Shown here: piece by piece, positions 9,401 through 17,262 of the stretch | How positions within the stretch are numbered: the stretch's first letter is position 1 | Layout: the number at the start of each line of letters is the position of its first letter | From: JBBQED01 sp038320345 | GTDB taxonomy: Bacteria > Bacteroidota > Bacteroidia > AKYH767-A > OLB10 | DNA: 64,000 bases | Reading direction: 5' to 3' | Assembly: GCA_038320345.1 (NCBI GenBank) | Contig: JBBQED010000001.1 | Location: forward strand, 248,001-312,000 | Position numbers and translations under genes: made by a program | The notes under the pieces: model-generated | The model's database searches: none | What the model saw: only the letters and a program-made list of their open reading frames with translations | What the model was told of the DNA's origin: nothing

Positions 9401-10082
9401 TTATAATGTTAGCCCACTCGCAGGAAATGCGAATGTGGCTTTTCGTTTTGTGTTCCGTTCAGATGGATCCGTTAGCGCTCCCGGTGTTGCGTTGGATGAT
9501 TTTCAAATCATAGGTCCAACCAATAATCCGTTACCTGTTACATTGGTTTCATTCACCGGTCGCAGAGTGAATAATTATAATCAACTAAGTTGGACTACCC
9601 TTAGTGAAGTCAACAATAAAGGTTTTTTTGTGATGCGTTCTACAGATGGAAAAACGTTCACTGAAATTGGGTTTGTGAGTGGTTCTGGAACCGTTAATGA
9701 CCAACGCGAATACAGTCTTAAAGATTTTGATTTAACAAACCGTGTCGTATATTATCGTTTGCGTCAAGTTGATTTTGATGGAAAAGAAGAGTACTCCCGC
9801 ATCATTGCTCTAAGAAATACTGATGATAATGCCCTCTGGGTACAGCTCTTCCCAATCCCGCTTCAAGATAATCTGAATCTATTGTTTGCCGAATCTTTAA
9901 ATGGAAAAGTACTCCTCCGTATTTATGATTCTTCTGGAAGCTTAGTATTAAATAGATCCGAACAGGTAAATGGAGTTACGTTTTCACTACCATTACCTGA
10001 AACACAATTTAAATCCGGAGTTTATTTTGTAGAAGTAACAAACGGATCCCGTGTAGTTAGGATCCGCGTAGTTAAATTATAA
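6408..10082 (+). CDS. Large secreted BNR/sortilin-type beta-propeller protein with PKD domain and T9SS sorting tail
   Basis: The 1224-residue protein starts with a hydrophobic export signal (FPVVIIAFSVFVLALLFAGG). Residues ~95-760 contain repeated BNR/Asp-box-like motifs (SIDGGLTFTQ, SQNGGTTWSK, STNGGTSWTQ, SNDGGLTFTS, TKNGGTTWTS) arranged as in VPS10/sortilin or YCF48 propellers. A PKD domain follows (SWLWNFGDG ... PTHTYVTPGVYNVSLQI, about residues 775-850), then a jelly-roll-like segment and a T9SS type A sorting domain at the end (LFPIPLQDNLNLLF ... FKSGVYFVEVTNGS). It is predicted to be exported through the outer membrane by T9SS; no secretion genes are in the window. There is no sign of catalytic residues. 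Confidence 0.88.
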   Translation: MRFPVVIIAFSVFVLALLFAGGVSLWNALSNPLQISAPHVEKRDRMDLAIKQEFELTRDPNTNTVPRERLMAARSYAEQLRQNAQNNRIAGAIAGITWSERGPKNVGGRTRALMVDPNDPTFKSVFAAGVGGGLWKTTDITQPTPSWVAVNDFFSNIAITALCYNPTSPSIMYFGTGEGWFNGDAINGDGIWKSIDGGLTFTQLLSTAGIANFSFINKIVVHPTTGDVYAATSAGLFRSQNGGTTWSKVLGTGVGGGINAMADVEIAADNSVVAATGRIFSGADGVYRSTTGNSGSFVKLNTGNGFPTTGFERIEIACAPSNASVIYALTQDVSTYGIFNIYKTINQGVSWTACALPNDADPGIAAEFTRGQAWYDFSAAVDPNNANTLVVGGVDLFKSTNGGTSWTQLSHWYGGFGFQEVHADQHAAIYQPGSSSVVYFGNDGGCWRSSDGGTTIAQKSYNYNVTQYYACAINPGLGSNQFMAGAQDNGTQQYSTPGINNTIEVTGGDGAYCHIDQSDPLMQYSSYVYNNIYRSNDGGLTFTSIRSSNNGSFINPSDFDDTGNNFYACYLGGQFTRLITAHTSTTWSNISISPFNGAKVTSVTVSPTTANRVFFGLNNGRVVRVDNANAATPTGTWINSGTGMIGSVSISSIACEKDDDTHLLATISNYGVNSVWETKNGGTTWTSVEGNLPDMPIRCVMFSPLDSSDALVATEIGVWTTDNLNGPATVWGPSNSGLANVRTDDLQIRSSDNIIIAATHGRGLFSTDFYAPARPDFTADLRLIYNGKTIAFTDGSVKATSWLWNFGDGFSSSSKNPTHTYVTPGVYNVSLQINGTLSEVKNTYIQVLPNRGTPYTPALGGNFESNVFDFGAESTGGTSWQRGSSAVVGKNGTNSGSYSWVTNLTGNYSDNAYALFYTPNYNFTAAGTYTLRFYRKNSCESGYDGFQVEYSLNKGTTWALLGTAGAGWYDFANGAGGTAFPAGSPFFNAAQAAFVQTNYNVSPLAGNANVAFRFVFRSDGSVSAPGVALDDFQIIGPTNNPLPVTLVSFTGRRVNNYNQLSWTTLSEVNNKGFFVMRSTDGKTFTEIGFVSGSGTVNDQREYSLKDFDLTNRVVYYRLRQVDFDGKEEYSRIIALRNTDDNALWVQLFPIPLQDNLNLLFAESLNGKVLLRIYDSSGSLVLNRSEQVNGVTFSLPLPETQFKSGVYFVEVTNGSRVVRIRVVKL

Positions 10083-10100
10083 AAGTATTTCGGAATTTCT

Positions 10101-10393
10101 TTAGAAGATTACCGTGAATGCTATTAAAAAAGTAATTAGAAATATCAATGTAAGTGCAATCAGAAAAATAACATCAGCCCCCTTTTCATAAAAGTAAGGT
10201 CTTCTTTAGATGTTCTGATAGAGAGAAAGGATAGCACACTTGACATAATTAATAGTATAGCGGCAACTCCAGTAAATTCGTCGATCATCGAAACATCGCT
10301 GTAACTTGAAATTTTCAGCGATGTTAATACTACCAAGCAAAATCCAAGTAAGTTAGAGGAAGTATTTAAAATATGAGATGACTTGTTATTCAT
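10101..10393 (-). pseudogene. Small two-helix membrane protein gene, apparently frameshifted
   Basis: The intact frame (10393 to 10160) encodes 77 residues beginning MNNKSSHILNTSSNLLGFC and TSLKISSYSDVSMIDEFTG, which resembles a short membrane-protein family I recall from Flavobacteria. It ends abruptly in FMKRGLMLFF. Another frame continues through the same point as ...YEKGADVIFLIALTLIFLI and on through a second hydrophobic helix to a TAA at 10103-10101. A one-base change near the C run at 10178-10182 (G run on the coding strand) would join the two halves into one protein with the expected second helix. Either the gene is broken or the base count in the homopolymer is wrong. Confidence 0.6.
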
Positions 10394-10426
10394 AAATATT
10401 TCAGATGTGCCTTACTAATCCTCTAT

Positions 10427-12769
10427 TTAACGCTTTTTCTTTTTTCCTGAATGCTTGTTTCCAGATCCAGATTTACTAGCTCCACCTCCTGTTTTATAGT
10501 TCGGTTTTCCGTTACCTCCACCTTTTGATGAACCACCACGGGAGTTGCCGAATGAAGATTTTACAGGATTATCTGGAAAGAATGGAGTCTCCTCTGCAAT
10601 AATAAAATCGATTTGCTTTTTAAGTAAGTCGGCACTACGGAGTTTTACTTTTAATAAATCTCCCAGTTGGAACTTACGTTTCGTGCGGTGACCAACAAGA
10701 CAGTAATTCTTTTCATCCAACTCATAAAAATCATCTTTCATATCTCGGATTCGTACGAGCCCTTCGCATTTACTTTCCGTCAGTTCTACATAAATTCCCC
10801 ACTCAGTAACGCCCGTGATCATGCCCGCAAAAATTTCTCCTTCTCTTCCCATCAGGTATTGCGCCTGCTTGAATTTTATAGAAGAGCGCTCCGCCTCAGA
10901 GGCTTTGATTTCCATCTCCGTGCTGTGCTTGCACTTTGCCTCAAGCTCATCGCTTTTAACAGGAGCTCCCTCTTTTAAATAATGATCCAATAATCGGTGT
11001 ACCATCACATCGGGATAGCGACGTATTGGAGAAGTGAAATGGGTATAAAAATCGAAGGCTAAGCCGTAATGTCCGATATTATCAGTTGTATAAATCGCTT
11101 TTGCCATACTTCGTATAGCTAACTGTTCTAATACATTTTGTTCTCGAGTCCCTTTGATCTCTTGCATCAATTTATTCATGGAATGCGCAACTTCACGATC
11201 CGTACTCGTATTTATTTTGTGCCCAAATCTCCCTGCAAAAAGTGCGAAGTTTAAGAGGCGTTCTGTAACTGGAGTTCCATGCACACGGTAAACAAAAGGA
11301 TATACTTTTCCCTTGCTACCCGCCAGTTTCTTTCCTACAAATTCTGCTACGCTACGGTTAGCCAACAACATGAATTCTTCAATCAGTTTATTGCTGTCTT
11401 TATTTTCTTTGAGATAAACACCTAACGGCATTCCTTTTTCATCAAGGTTAAATTTTACTTCTACCTTTTCAAAAGTAATTGCGCCGTCTACATATCTCTT
11501 TTTTCTGAGGATTTTTGCAAGCTTATCAAGGGCAAGAATTTCTTTTTTCAAAGGCCCTTCTCCCGTTTCAATCACTTCCTGAGCCTCTTCATAGCTGAAT
11601 CGTTTGTCAGAGTGAATAACGGTTCTTCCAAACCATTCGTTCAGCACTTCCGCTTTGTCATTGATTTCAAAAACCGCTGAAAAAGTGAGCTTGTCTTCTC
11701 CCGGTCGGAGTGAACATACCATATTGCTCAACTTCTCCGGTAACATCGGAATAACGCGATCCACCAAATAAATTGAAGTCGCACGACTGTATCCTTCAGC
11801 ATCCAACGCGGTATCTGGTTTTACATAATAGGATACGTCTGCAATATGAATTCCGATTTCTAAATTTCCATTCGGTAATGTTTGTACCGATAAAGCATCA
11901 TCAAAATCTTTCGCGTCAAATGGATCTATCGTAAACGTGGTAATCTCTCTAAAATCTCTTCTTTTTGCGATTTCTTTTGCCGGAATATTGAAAGGTATTT
12001 CATCCGCTTCTTTTTCTACTTCATCAGGAAAAACAAGAGGAAAACCATATTCAACTAGAATAGCGTCCATCTCTGTATCATTGTCGCCCGGCGTTCCCAA
12101 AATCTTGATGATTTCACCTGAAGGATTCTTTGCTTCCGGATCCCATGAAATAATCCTTGCTACGGCTTTCATGCCCTGTTCTGCTCCATTGAGCTTGTTG
12201 AGCGGAATAAAAATATCCACTCCACTCTTTGCACTATCAGAAGATAAAAAAGCGAAACGTTCGCTCATCTGAATCGTCCCTACAAATTCTTGACGAGCAC
12301 GCTCCAACACTTCTATTACTTCGCCTTCTGCTCGTTGTCCTTTTTTTCTAGCATACAGCGAAATTTTTACAAGATCACCCTTCATCGCTGTTAATGTAAA
12401 TCCACGGGCAATAAAAATATCGTCCTCGAATTCATCATTCATCACATAGGCGTTTCCGTTGCTCGTTACATCAATTTTTCCCGTGATAAAATGTTCTCTT
12501 GGAAAAAGCCTGTATTTCCCACGATCGGTTTCTTCAAGTTCACCAGCAACCGTTAATTCCGCTATTACCTCCGTGGTCATTTCGCGAATTTCCTCTTCGC
12601 TGATTTCAAAGATCATTGCAGAAACCTTTTCATAATAAGGTTCAAGATTAAATTTTTTACTGATTTGCTTATAATTATATGATTTGTGTGGATGATCCAC
12701 AAAAATTTCCATCACCAGTTTTTTGAGGACGGGGAGATAGCTTTTAGTTGTATTTGCTTTTTTTGACAT
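10427..12769 (-). CDS. rnr: Ribonuclease R (3'-5' exoribonuclease)
   Basis: The start chosen is the ATG at 12769 (MSKKANTTKSYLPVL); the frame runs 16 codons further upstream without conservation. The ~780-residue product shows the RNase II/R order: an N-terminal winged-helix-like region, cold-shock OB domains, the RNB domain with TIDPFDAKDFDDALSV (catalytic acidic residues) and EGYSRATSIYLVDRVIPMLP, HFTSPIRRYPDVMVHRLL, then an S1 domain and a basic Ser/Gly/Lys tail. RNase R degrades structured RNA, including mRNA decay intermediates and defective rRNA. A small inverted repeat, GTAGC/GCTAC around 12800-12815, lies in the upstream region. The nearest upstream gene on this strand, folB, ends 242 bp away. 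Confidence 0.95.
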   Translation of the reverse strand: MSKKANTTKSYLPVLKKLVMEIFVDHPHKSYNYKQISKKFNLEPYYEKVSAMIFEISEEEIREMTTEVIAELTVAGELEETDRGKYRLFPREHFITGKIDVTSNGNAYVMNDEFEDDIFIARGFTLTAMKGDLVKISLYARKKGQRAEGEVIEVLERARQEFVGTIQMSERFAFLSSDSAKSGVDIFIPLNKLNGAEQGMKAVARIISWDPEAKNPSGEIIKILGTPGDNDTEMDAILVEYGFPLVFPDEVEKEADEIPFNIPAKEIAKRRDFREITTFTIDPFDAKDFDDALSVQTLPNGNLEIGIHIADVSYYVKPDTALDAEGYSRATSIYLVDRVIPMLPEKLSNMVCSLRPGEDKLTFSAVFEINDKAEVLNEWFGRTVIHSDKRFSYEEAQEVIETGEGPLKKEILALDKLAKILRKKRYVDGAITFEKVEVKFNLDEKGMPLGVYLKENKDSNKLIEEFMLLANRSVAEFVGKKLAGSKGKVYPFVYRVHGTPVTERLLNFALFAGRFGHKINTSTDREVAHSMNKLMQEIKGTREQNVLEQLAIRSMAKAIYTTDNIGHYGLAFDFYTHFTSPIRRYPDVMVHRLLDHYLKEGAPVKSDELEAKCKHSTEMEIKASEAERSSIKFKQAQYLMGREGEIFAGMITGVTEWGIYVELTESKCEGLVRIRDMKDDFYELDEKNYCLVGHRTKRKFQLGDLLKVKLRSADLLKKQIDFIIAEETPFFPDNPVKSSFGNSRGGSSKGGGNGKPNYKTGGGASKSGSGNKHSGKKKKR

Positions 12770-13011
12770 GATAATTTGTTGTTTGGCCCTAAACAGGAGG
12801 CTACTTTTTTGTAGCAATTTCCAGTTTGTATTTTAATCTGTAGGGTTAACGGTAATGATTAACGAAAATACTGTTAATTAAAGGTGAAAATAGGTGGTTT
12901 AAGTAAAGAAATACTCCAGAAGGTGTTAACAAACATTCAGTTAAAAGAACTAACTTTTAAAGAGGCTATTTAAAAAAACCAGAAGTAGAATTATTAAGTA
13001 AAGGAGTGTAA

Positions 13012-13374
13012 TTATTGCGGGTTGGTAGTGACGATGATCGTTGCTTCTGCTAATTGTCCGTTAACAGGAGGATTAAATTTAGTAACGGCAACTTTTAGCT
13101 GACTTGTTGCTGGATATAGCGTTTGCAATCGTTTGAGAATTCTTCCAGCTACATGTTCTATTAACTTACTCCGGATCGCCATTTCTTCCCTAACCACATT
13201 GTGCAAAACAACATAATCAGCAGTCTGGCTCAAATCATCCGTTTCTATCGCTACAGTTAAATCCATGTATAGTTCGAGATCCACCTTAAATCTTCCACCA
13301 ATCTTTCCCTCCTCTTCCATGCATCCATGGTAAGCAAAGCATTCAATGTTATTGATTTTTAAAAGATGTTGCAT
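13012..13374 (-). CDS. folB: Dihydroneopterin aldolase
   Basis: The 120-residue length and motifs fit FolB: IECFAYHGCMEEEGKIGGRF near the N-terminus, TADYVVLHNVVREEM in the middle, LIEHVAGRIL, and VAVTKFNPPVNGQL with the catalytic Lys. FolB converts dihydroneopterin to 6-hydroxymethyl-dihydropterin and glycolaldehyde in folate synthesis. Its ATG is only 3 bp after the glnS stop, so it is almost certainly translated from the gltX-glnS-folB transcript. Epimerase activity, common in the family, cannot be judged from sequence alone. Confidence 0.9.
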   Translation of the reverse strand: MQHLLKINNIECFAYHGCMEEEGKIGGRFKVDLELYMDLTVAIETDDLSQTADYVVLHNVVREEMAIRSKLIEHVAGRILKRLQTLYPATSQLKVAVTKFNPPVNGQLAEATIIVTTNPQ

Positions 13375-13377
13375 GCC

Positions 13378-15045
13378 TTACTTTTTTTGTTCTTTCGCCC
13401 AAGCATCTTTCAATCCCACCGTTCTATTAAAGACCAGCTTATCTGATGTTGAATCTGTGTCAGGTGTAAAATATCCCTTTCTGATAAATTGAAAAAATGC
13501 TCCAGGCTTCGCTGACTTCAACGAAGGCTCAACCATTGCATTAGTAATCGTTTTTAAGCTCTCAGGATTGATAAAGTCTTTGAAATCTCCATCTTCATTC
13601 GAAGGATCTTCCACTTTAAAAAGACGATCGTATAATCTCACTTCCGCCGAAACAGCATGATCAGTACTAACCCAGTGGATGGTGCCTTTTACATTGATTC
13701 CGCTGGTATCGTTTCCGCTTCTGCTCTCAGGAATATAACTGCAGTGGATCTCCGAAATTTGTCCGGTATCATCTTTCACAAAATCTTCGCATTTTACAAT
13801 GTAAGCGCTTTTCAAACGAACCATAAGCCCTGGGCCAAGTCGGAAAAATTTCTTCGGAGCCACTTCCATAAAATCTTCCCGCTCTATCCATAATTCCCTG
13901 CTAAAAGGAAGTACTCTCGTTCCTCCATGATCTTCCTGTTCAGGATTATTTTCTGCGATAAGTTCTTCCGTTTTTCCTTCCGGATAATTTATAATTATTA
14001 ACTTAATAGGATCCAACACGGCCATCACCCGATTCGCAATTTTATTAAGGTCTTCGCGAATACAAAACTCTAGCAACCCAACATCGATCATATTTTCTCT
14101 CCGCGCCACTCCAACTTTTTCTGCGAAATTTCTCAAGCTCTCTGGAGTATATCCTCGTCGTCTCAATGCACTGATAGTTGGCATCCTAGGATCATCCCAT
14201 CCACTAACCTGTTTTTCATTTACTAGTTGTAGTAATTTGCGTTTACTCATCACAGTATAGTTGAGGTTAAGCCTTGCAAATTCATACTGATGACTAGGAA
14301 ATAATTCTAGCTGTTGAATAAACCACTCATACAAGGGTCGGTGTACTTCAAACTCCAATGTACAAATTGAATGCGTGATTTTTTCGATAGCATCGCTTTG
14401 TCCATGTGCAAAGTCATACATCGGATAGATACACCAATCATTCCCGGTACGGTGATGTTCAGTATGACGAATCCTATACATTAATGGATCGCGCATGTGC
14501 ATATTAGGAGATGCCATATCGATTTTTGCGCGAAGTACTTTTTCGGAGTCTTTAAATTCTCCCTTTTTCATCCGCTCAAATAAATCCAGATTTTCTGCTA
14601 CACTTCTACTTCTGAAAGGACTATTTTTTCCCGGTTCAGTTGGAGTTCCCTTCATCGATGCGATTTCTTCTGCAGTGCTATCGTCTACATAAGCCAATTC
14701 TTTTTTAATCAAGGTAACGGCAAAATCATACAGCTTTCCAAAATAATCTGAAGCATAAAATTCATTCGCCCAAGTAAATCCTAACCAACGAATGTCTGCT
14801 TTGATACTTTCAACATATTCTGTTTCCTCCTTCTCCGGATTCGTATCATCAAACCGCAAATTGGTCTGGCCATTAAATTCGTTTGCAATGCCGAAATTCA
14901 GGCAAATAGATTTAACATGACCAATATGTAAATACCCATTCGGCTCCGGTGGGAATCGTGTTAACACTCTTCCTCCGTTCTTTCCGTTTTTAAGGTCTTC
15001 TGCAATAATTTCCTCGAGGAAATTGGGGGCTTTTTCGGTGCTCAT
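13378..15045 (-). CDS. glnS: Glutaminyl-tRNA synthetase
   Basis: This 555-residue class I aminoacyl-tRNA synthetase carries the HIGH motif as LHIGH at residues 39-43 within FPPEPNGYLHIGHVKSI, and a KMSKS-equivalent VMSKRKL. The glutamine-specific core (RFDDTNPEKEE, YPMYDFAHGQSDAIE, LEFEVHRPLYEW) and the C-terminal anticodon-binding beta barrels are present, with normal length for bacterial GlnRS. It charges tRNA-Gln directly, so this organism need not rely on the amidotransferase route for Gln-tRNA. It sits 33 bp after gltX and 3 bp before folB, in one operon. Confidence 0.96.
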   Translation of the reverse strand: MSTEKAPNFLEEIIAEDLKNGKNGGRVLTRFPPEPNGYLHIGHVKSICLNFGIANEFNGQTNLRFDDTNPEKEETEYVESIKADIRWLGFTWANEFYASDYFGKLYDFAVTLIKKELAYVDDSTAEEIASMKGTPTEPGKNSPFRSRSVAENLDLFERMKKGEFKDSEKVLRAKIDMASPNMHMRDPLMYRIRHTEHHRTGNDWCIYPMYDFAHGQSDAIEKITHSICTLEFEVHRPLYEWFIQQLELFPSHQYEFARLNLNYTVMSKRKLLQLVNEKQVSGWDDPRMPTISALRRRGYTPESLRNFAEKVGVARRENMIDVGLLEFCIREDLNKIANRVMAVLDPIKLIIINYPEGKTEELIAENNPEQEDHGGTRVLPFSRELWIEREDFMEVAPKKFFRLGPGLMVRLKSAYIVKCEDFVKDDTGQISEIHCSYIPESRSGNDTSGINVKGTIHWVSTDHAVSAEVRLYDRLFKVEDPSNEDGDFKDFINPESLKTITNAMVEPSLKSAKPGAFFQFIRKGYFTPDTDSTSDKLVFNRTVGLKDAWAKEQKK

Positions 15046-15078
15046 AATAATTTACGCTCTAAAAACACGAGTGTTTTC

Positions 15079-16632
15079 TTAAATCGTCTTCTCTTTTAAA
15101 TGGATTAACGCAGCTTCTATTCTTGCGATCGTTTGCTGCTTACCGAACAATTCCGCCATCCCGAAAAGATCTACTCCTGAAGATTGTCCGCTTAACATCA
15201 CTCTGAAGAGTTGCAATACTTCTCCTGATTTTATTCCCTGTGAAGTTGCTGTGCTTTCAAAGATGGTTTTTGCTGATGCTGCATCAAAAATGGTAATCTC
15301 ATTAAATGCAATCATCAATGCAGGAAAAAAAGTAGCAGCACTTTCATTCCATCGCTTCGCAATTACTTTTTCATCATAACTTTCTGGAAGGTTAAAAAGA
15401 TAGCTTCCTTTTTCATAAAACTCATGTTCAAACTGAACCCTATCTTTTAAAAGCTTTACCGCCGAATTTGCGTAAACATAGGTTGCTCTAGGATCATGTT
15501 CTCCAAACATTTGTTGTAACGATGGCAACCAGCGTTCGGCAAGTGCCGAGTCCGTTTCCATACGTAAATATTGTTCGTTAAACCACTTCGTTTTTTCAGG
15601 ATCAAATCGTGCTCCTGATTTATGTACTCGAGCAAAACTGAAATTTTTAATCAGCTCTTCCATAGAAAAAACTTCCTGTTCCGTTCCCGAATTCCACCCC
15701 AGTAATACTAACATGTTAACGAATGCCTCGGGATAATATCCTTTTTCTCGGTATCCTGAAGAAATTTCTCCCGTTGCAGGATCTTTCCATTCCAAAGGGA
15801 ATACCGGAAATCCTAATCGATCACCGTCACGTTTACTGAGTTTTCCGTTACCTTCTGGTTTTAACAGTAAGGGTAAGTGTGCGTACTGTGGCATTTTATC
15901 CTTTAGCCCGAGATATTCGTAAATCAGAATATGTGCAGGTGCAGATGGCAGCCACTCTTCTCCGCGAATTGCGTGAGTGATTTCCATCATGATATCATCC
16001 ACGATATGTGCAAGATGATAGGTCGGCATTCCATCTGCCTTAATAAGCACTTTGTCATCAACAAGATTGCTGTCAAAGCTTACTTCTCCGCGAATCAAAT
16101 CGTTGAAGCTTATGGTTTTTCCACTCTCTACTTTTAAACGGATCACAAATGCTTCTTTGTTCTCTAAACGGTATTTTACATCCTGCGCTGGTAAGCTTAA
16201 AGAGTTGCTCATGCCCATTCGGGTAGTGGAATCATATTGCCATCCTTGATTTCCACTCTGTTCCGCCGTCTTCCTCACCAATTCTAGTTCTTCCGGTTTA
16301 TCAAAAGCATAGTAAGCATGTCCGGCATCTATGAGTTGCTGAGCATACTGCTGATAATATCCAAGCTCCTTTCTTTCACTCTGCCGATAGGGCTCCTTCG
16401 GTCCCCCAAAACTTACCCCTTCGTCAAATGTAATTCCACACCAGGCTAGCGATTCTATAATGTACTCTTCTGCTCCAGATACGTACCGGTTCTGATCAGT
16501 ATCTTCAATACGCAGAATGAATTTCCCGCCTTGCTGTTTGGCAAAAAGGTAAGCATATAGCGCCGTGCGGACACCTCCCATGTGAAGAGGTCCTGTGGGA
16601 CTGGGCGCAAAGCGCGTGCGAACGTTAGTCAT
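15079..16632 (-). CDS. gltX: Glutamyl-tRNA synthetase
   Basis: The 517-residue protein has RFAPSPTGPLHMGGVRTALY, with the HIGH-like HMGG at residues 17-20, FILRIEDTDQNRY, GMPTYHLAHIVDDIMMEITH, and GKLSKRDGDRLGFPV as the KMSKS equivalent. A C-terminal helical anticodon-binding domain follows. It attaches glutamate to tRNA-Glu, which also feeds tetrapyrrole synthesis in many bacteria. It is the first gene of the gltX-glnS-folB group. Having GluRS and GlnRS side by side suggests that the GluRS is the discriminating type, which is inference from the pairing. Confidence 0.96.
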   Translation of the reverse strand: MTNVRTRFAPSPTGPLHMGGVRTALYAYLFAKQQGGKFILRIEDTDQNRYVSGAEEYIIESLAWCGITFDEGVSFGGPKEPYRQSERKELGYYQQYAQQLIDAGHAYYAFDKPEELELVRKTAEQSGNQGWQYDSTTRMGMSNSLSLPAQDVKYRLENKEAFVIRLKVESGKTISFNDLIRGEVSFDSNLVDDKVLIKADGMPTYHLAHIVDDIMMEITHAIRGEEWLPSAPAHILIYEYLGLKDKMPQYAHLPLLLKPEGNGKLSKRDGDRLGFPVFPLEWKDPATGEISSGYREKGYYPEAFVNMLVLLGWNSGTEQEVFSMEELIKNFSFARVHKSGARFDPEKTKWFNEQYLRMETDSALAERWLPSLQQMFGEHDPRATYVYANSAVKLLKDRVQFEHEFYEKGSYLFNLPESYDEKVIAKRWNESAATFFPALMIAFNEITIFDAASAKTIFESTATSQGIKSGEVLQLFRVMLSGQSSGVDLFGMAELFGKQQTIARIEAALIHLKEKTI

Positions 16633-16730
16633 AATTCATGCAAAGATAAGCATGCCGGAAGACTATAGCCATTTAGCATGGCTAATCTCAACACTTGACA
16701 GGAGTCAAAAGCGTTGGTGTACCGTTGAAA

Positions 16731-16883
16731 TTAAGGGTAAAAAAATAGCGAAGCCTGGTTTACGTCCGAGTTAGACGATACTTCGGTACCGGTATATGGT
16801 AGCCTGATCAGGTAAATGAAGAAAATAGCTGAAAACATAATTGCTGCCGCAATAACTGCTCTTTTTAAAATTGCTGCATTCAT
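16731..16883 (-). CDS. Candidate 50-residue single-helix membrane protein
   Basis: Within a 630-bp gap upstream of gltX, an ATG at 16883 opens a 50-codon frame. The product starts MNAAILKRAV, has a hydrophobic helix at about residues 9-28 (VIAAAIMFSAIFFIYLIRL), and a polar tail with TGTEVSSNSD. It resembles no family that I recognise. A purine-rich stretch is absent upstream, which is normal for Bacteroidota. The basic start, single transmembrane helix and polar tail argue for a real protein, but a frame this short can occur by chance. Conservation in relatives would decide it. Confidence 0.35.
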   Translation of the reverse strand: MNAAILKRAVIAAAIMFSAIFFIYLIRLPYTGTEVSSNSDVNQASLFFYP

Positions 16884-17036
16884 AATCAAAGGGGGGTTAA
16901 GAATTTGAATATCACTTCAACAAAGGAAAGTCTTTCGTTTTGTTTAAATAAAAACACTTAGAATTTGGGAGAAAGTCTTATTTGAGTGCCGGTTTGGTGA
17001 GAATTCGGGATATACCATCTCCCCATAAAAAAACAA

Positions 17037-17144
17037 TTAAAATAGGATAAGCATCAAAATAAGGGAGATAATCACCAATATCAATAAATGAGACTTGTTA
17101 AATCCAGAAATTACGGACTTCATTTCTCTAAGAATGTTTTTCAT
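17037..17144 (-). CDS. Candidate 35-residue membrane peptide
   Basis: A short frame from ATG 17144 to TAA 17037 encodes MKNILREMKSVISGFNKS followed by a continuous hydrophobic helix (HLLILVIISLILMLILF) to the end. The layout of an amphipathic basic start and a terminal helix resembles small membrane peptides such as toxins or complex subunits. It lies in the same gap and strand as the 50-residue candidate, between the MORN-repeat gene and gltX. No homologue is recognised. Chance is a serious alternative at this length. Confidence 0.28.
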   Translation of the reverse strand: MKNILREMKSVISGFNKSHLLILVIISLILMLILF

Positions 17145-17262
17145 GGGGCTTTCAAAATTGAACAGCAAAAATATAAGCAGCACTCCTCGTCTATTCTAAA
17201 AATGATAGTTCGGCGTTTTTTTTTATTCTTTGGTACTTTTGATGATCCGGCAGTAAAGTTTT

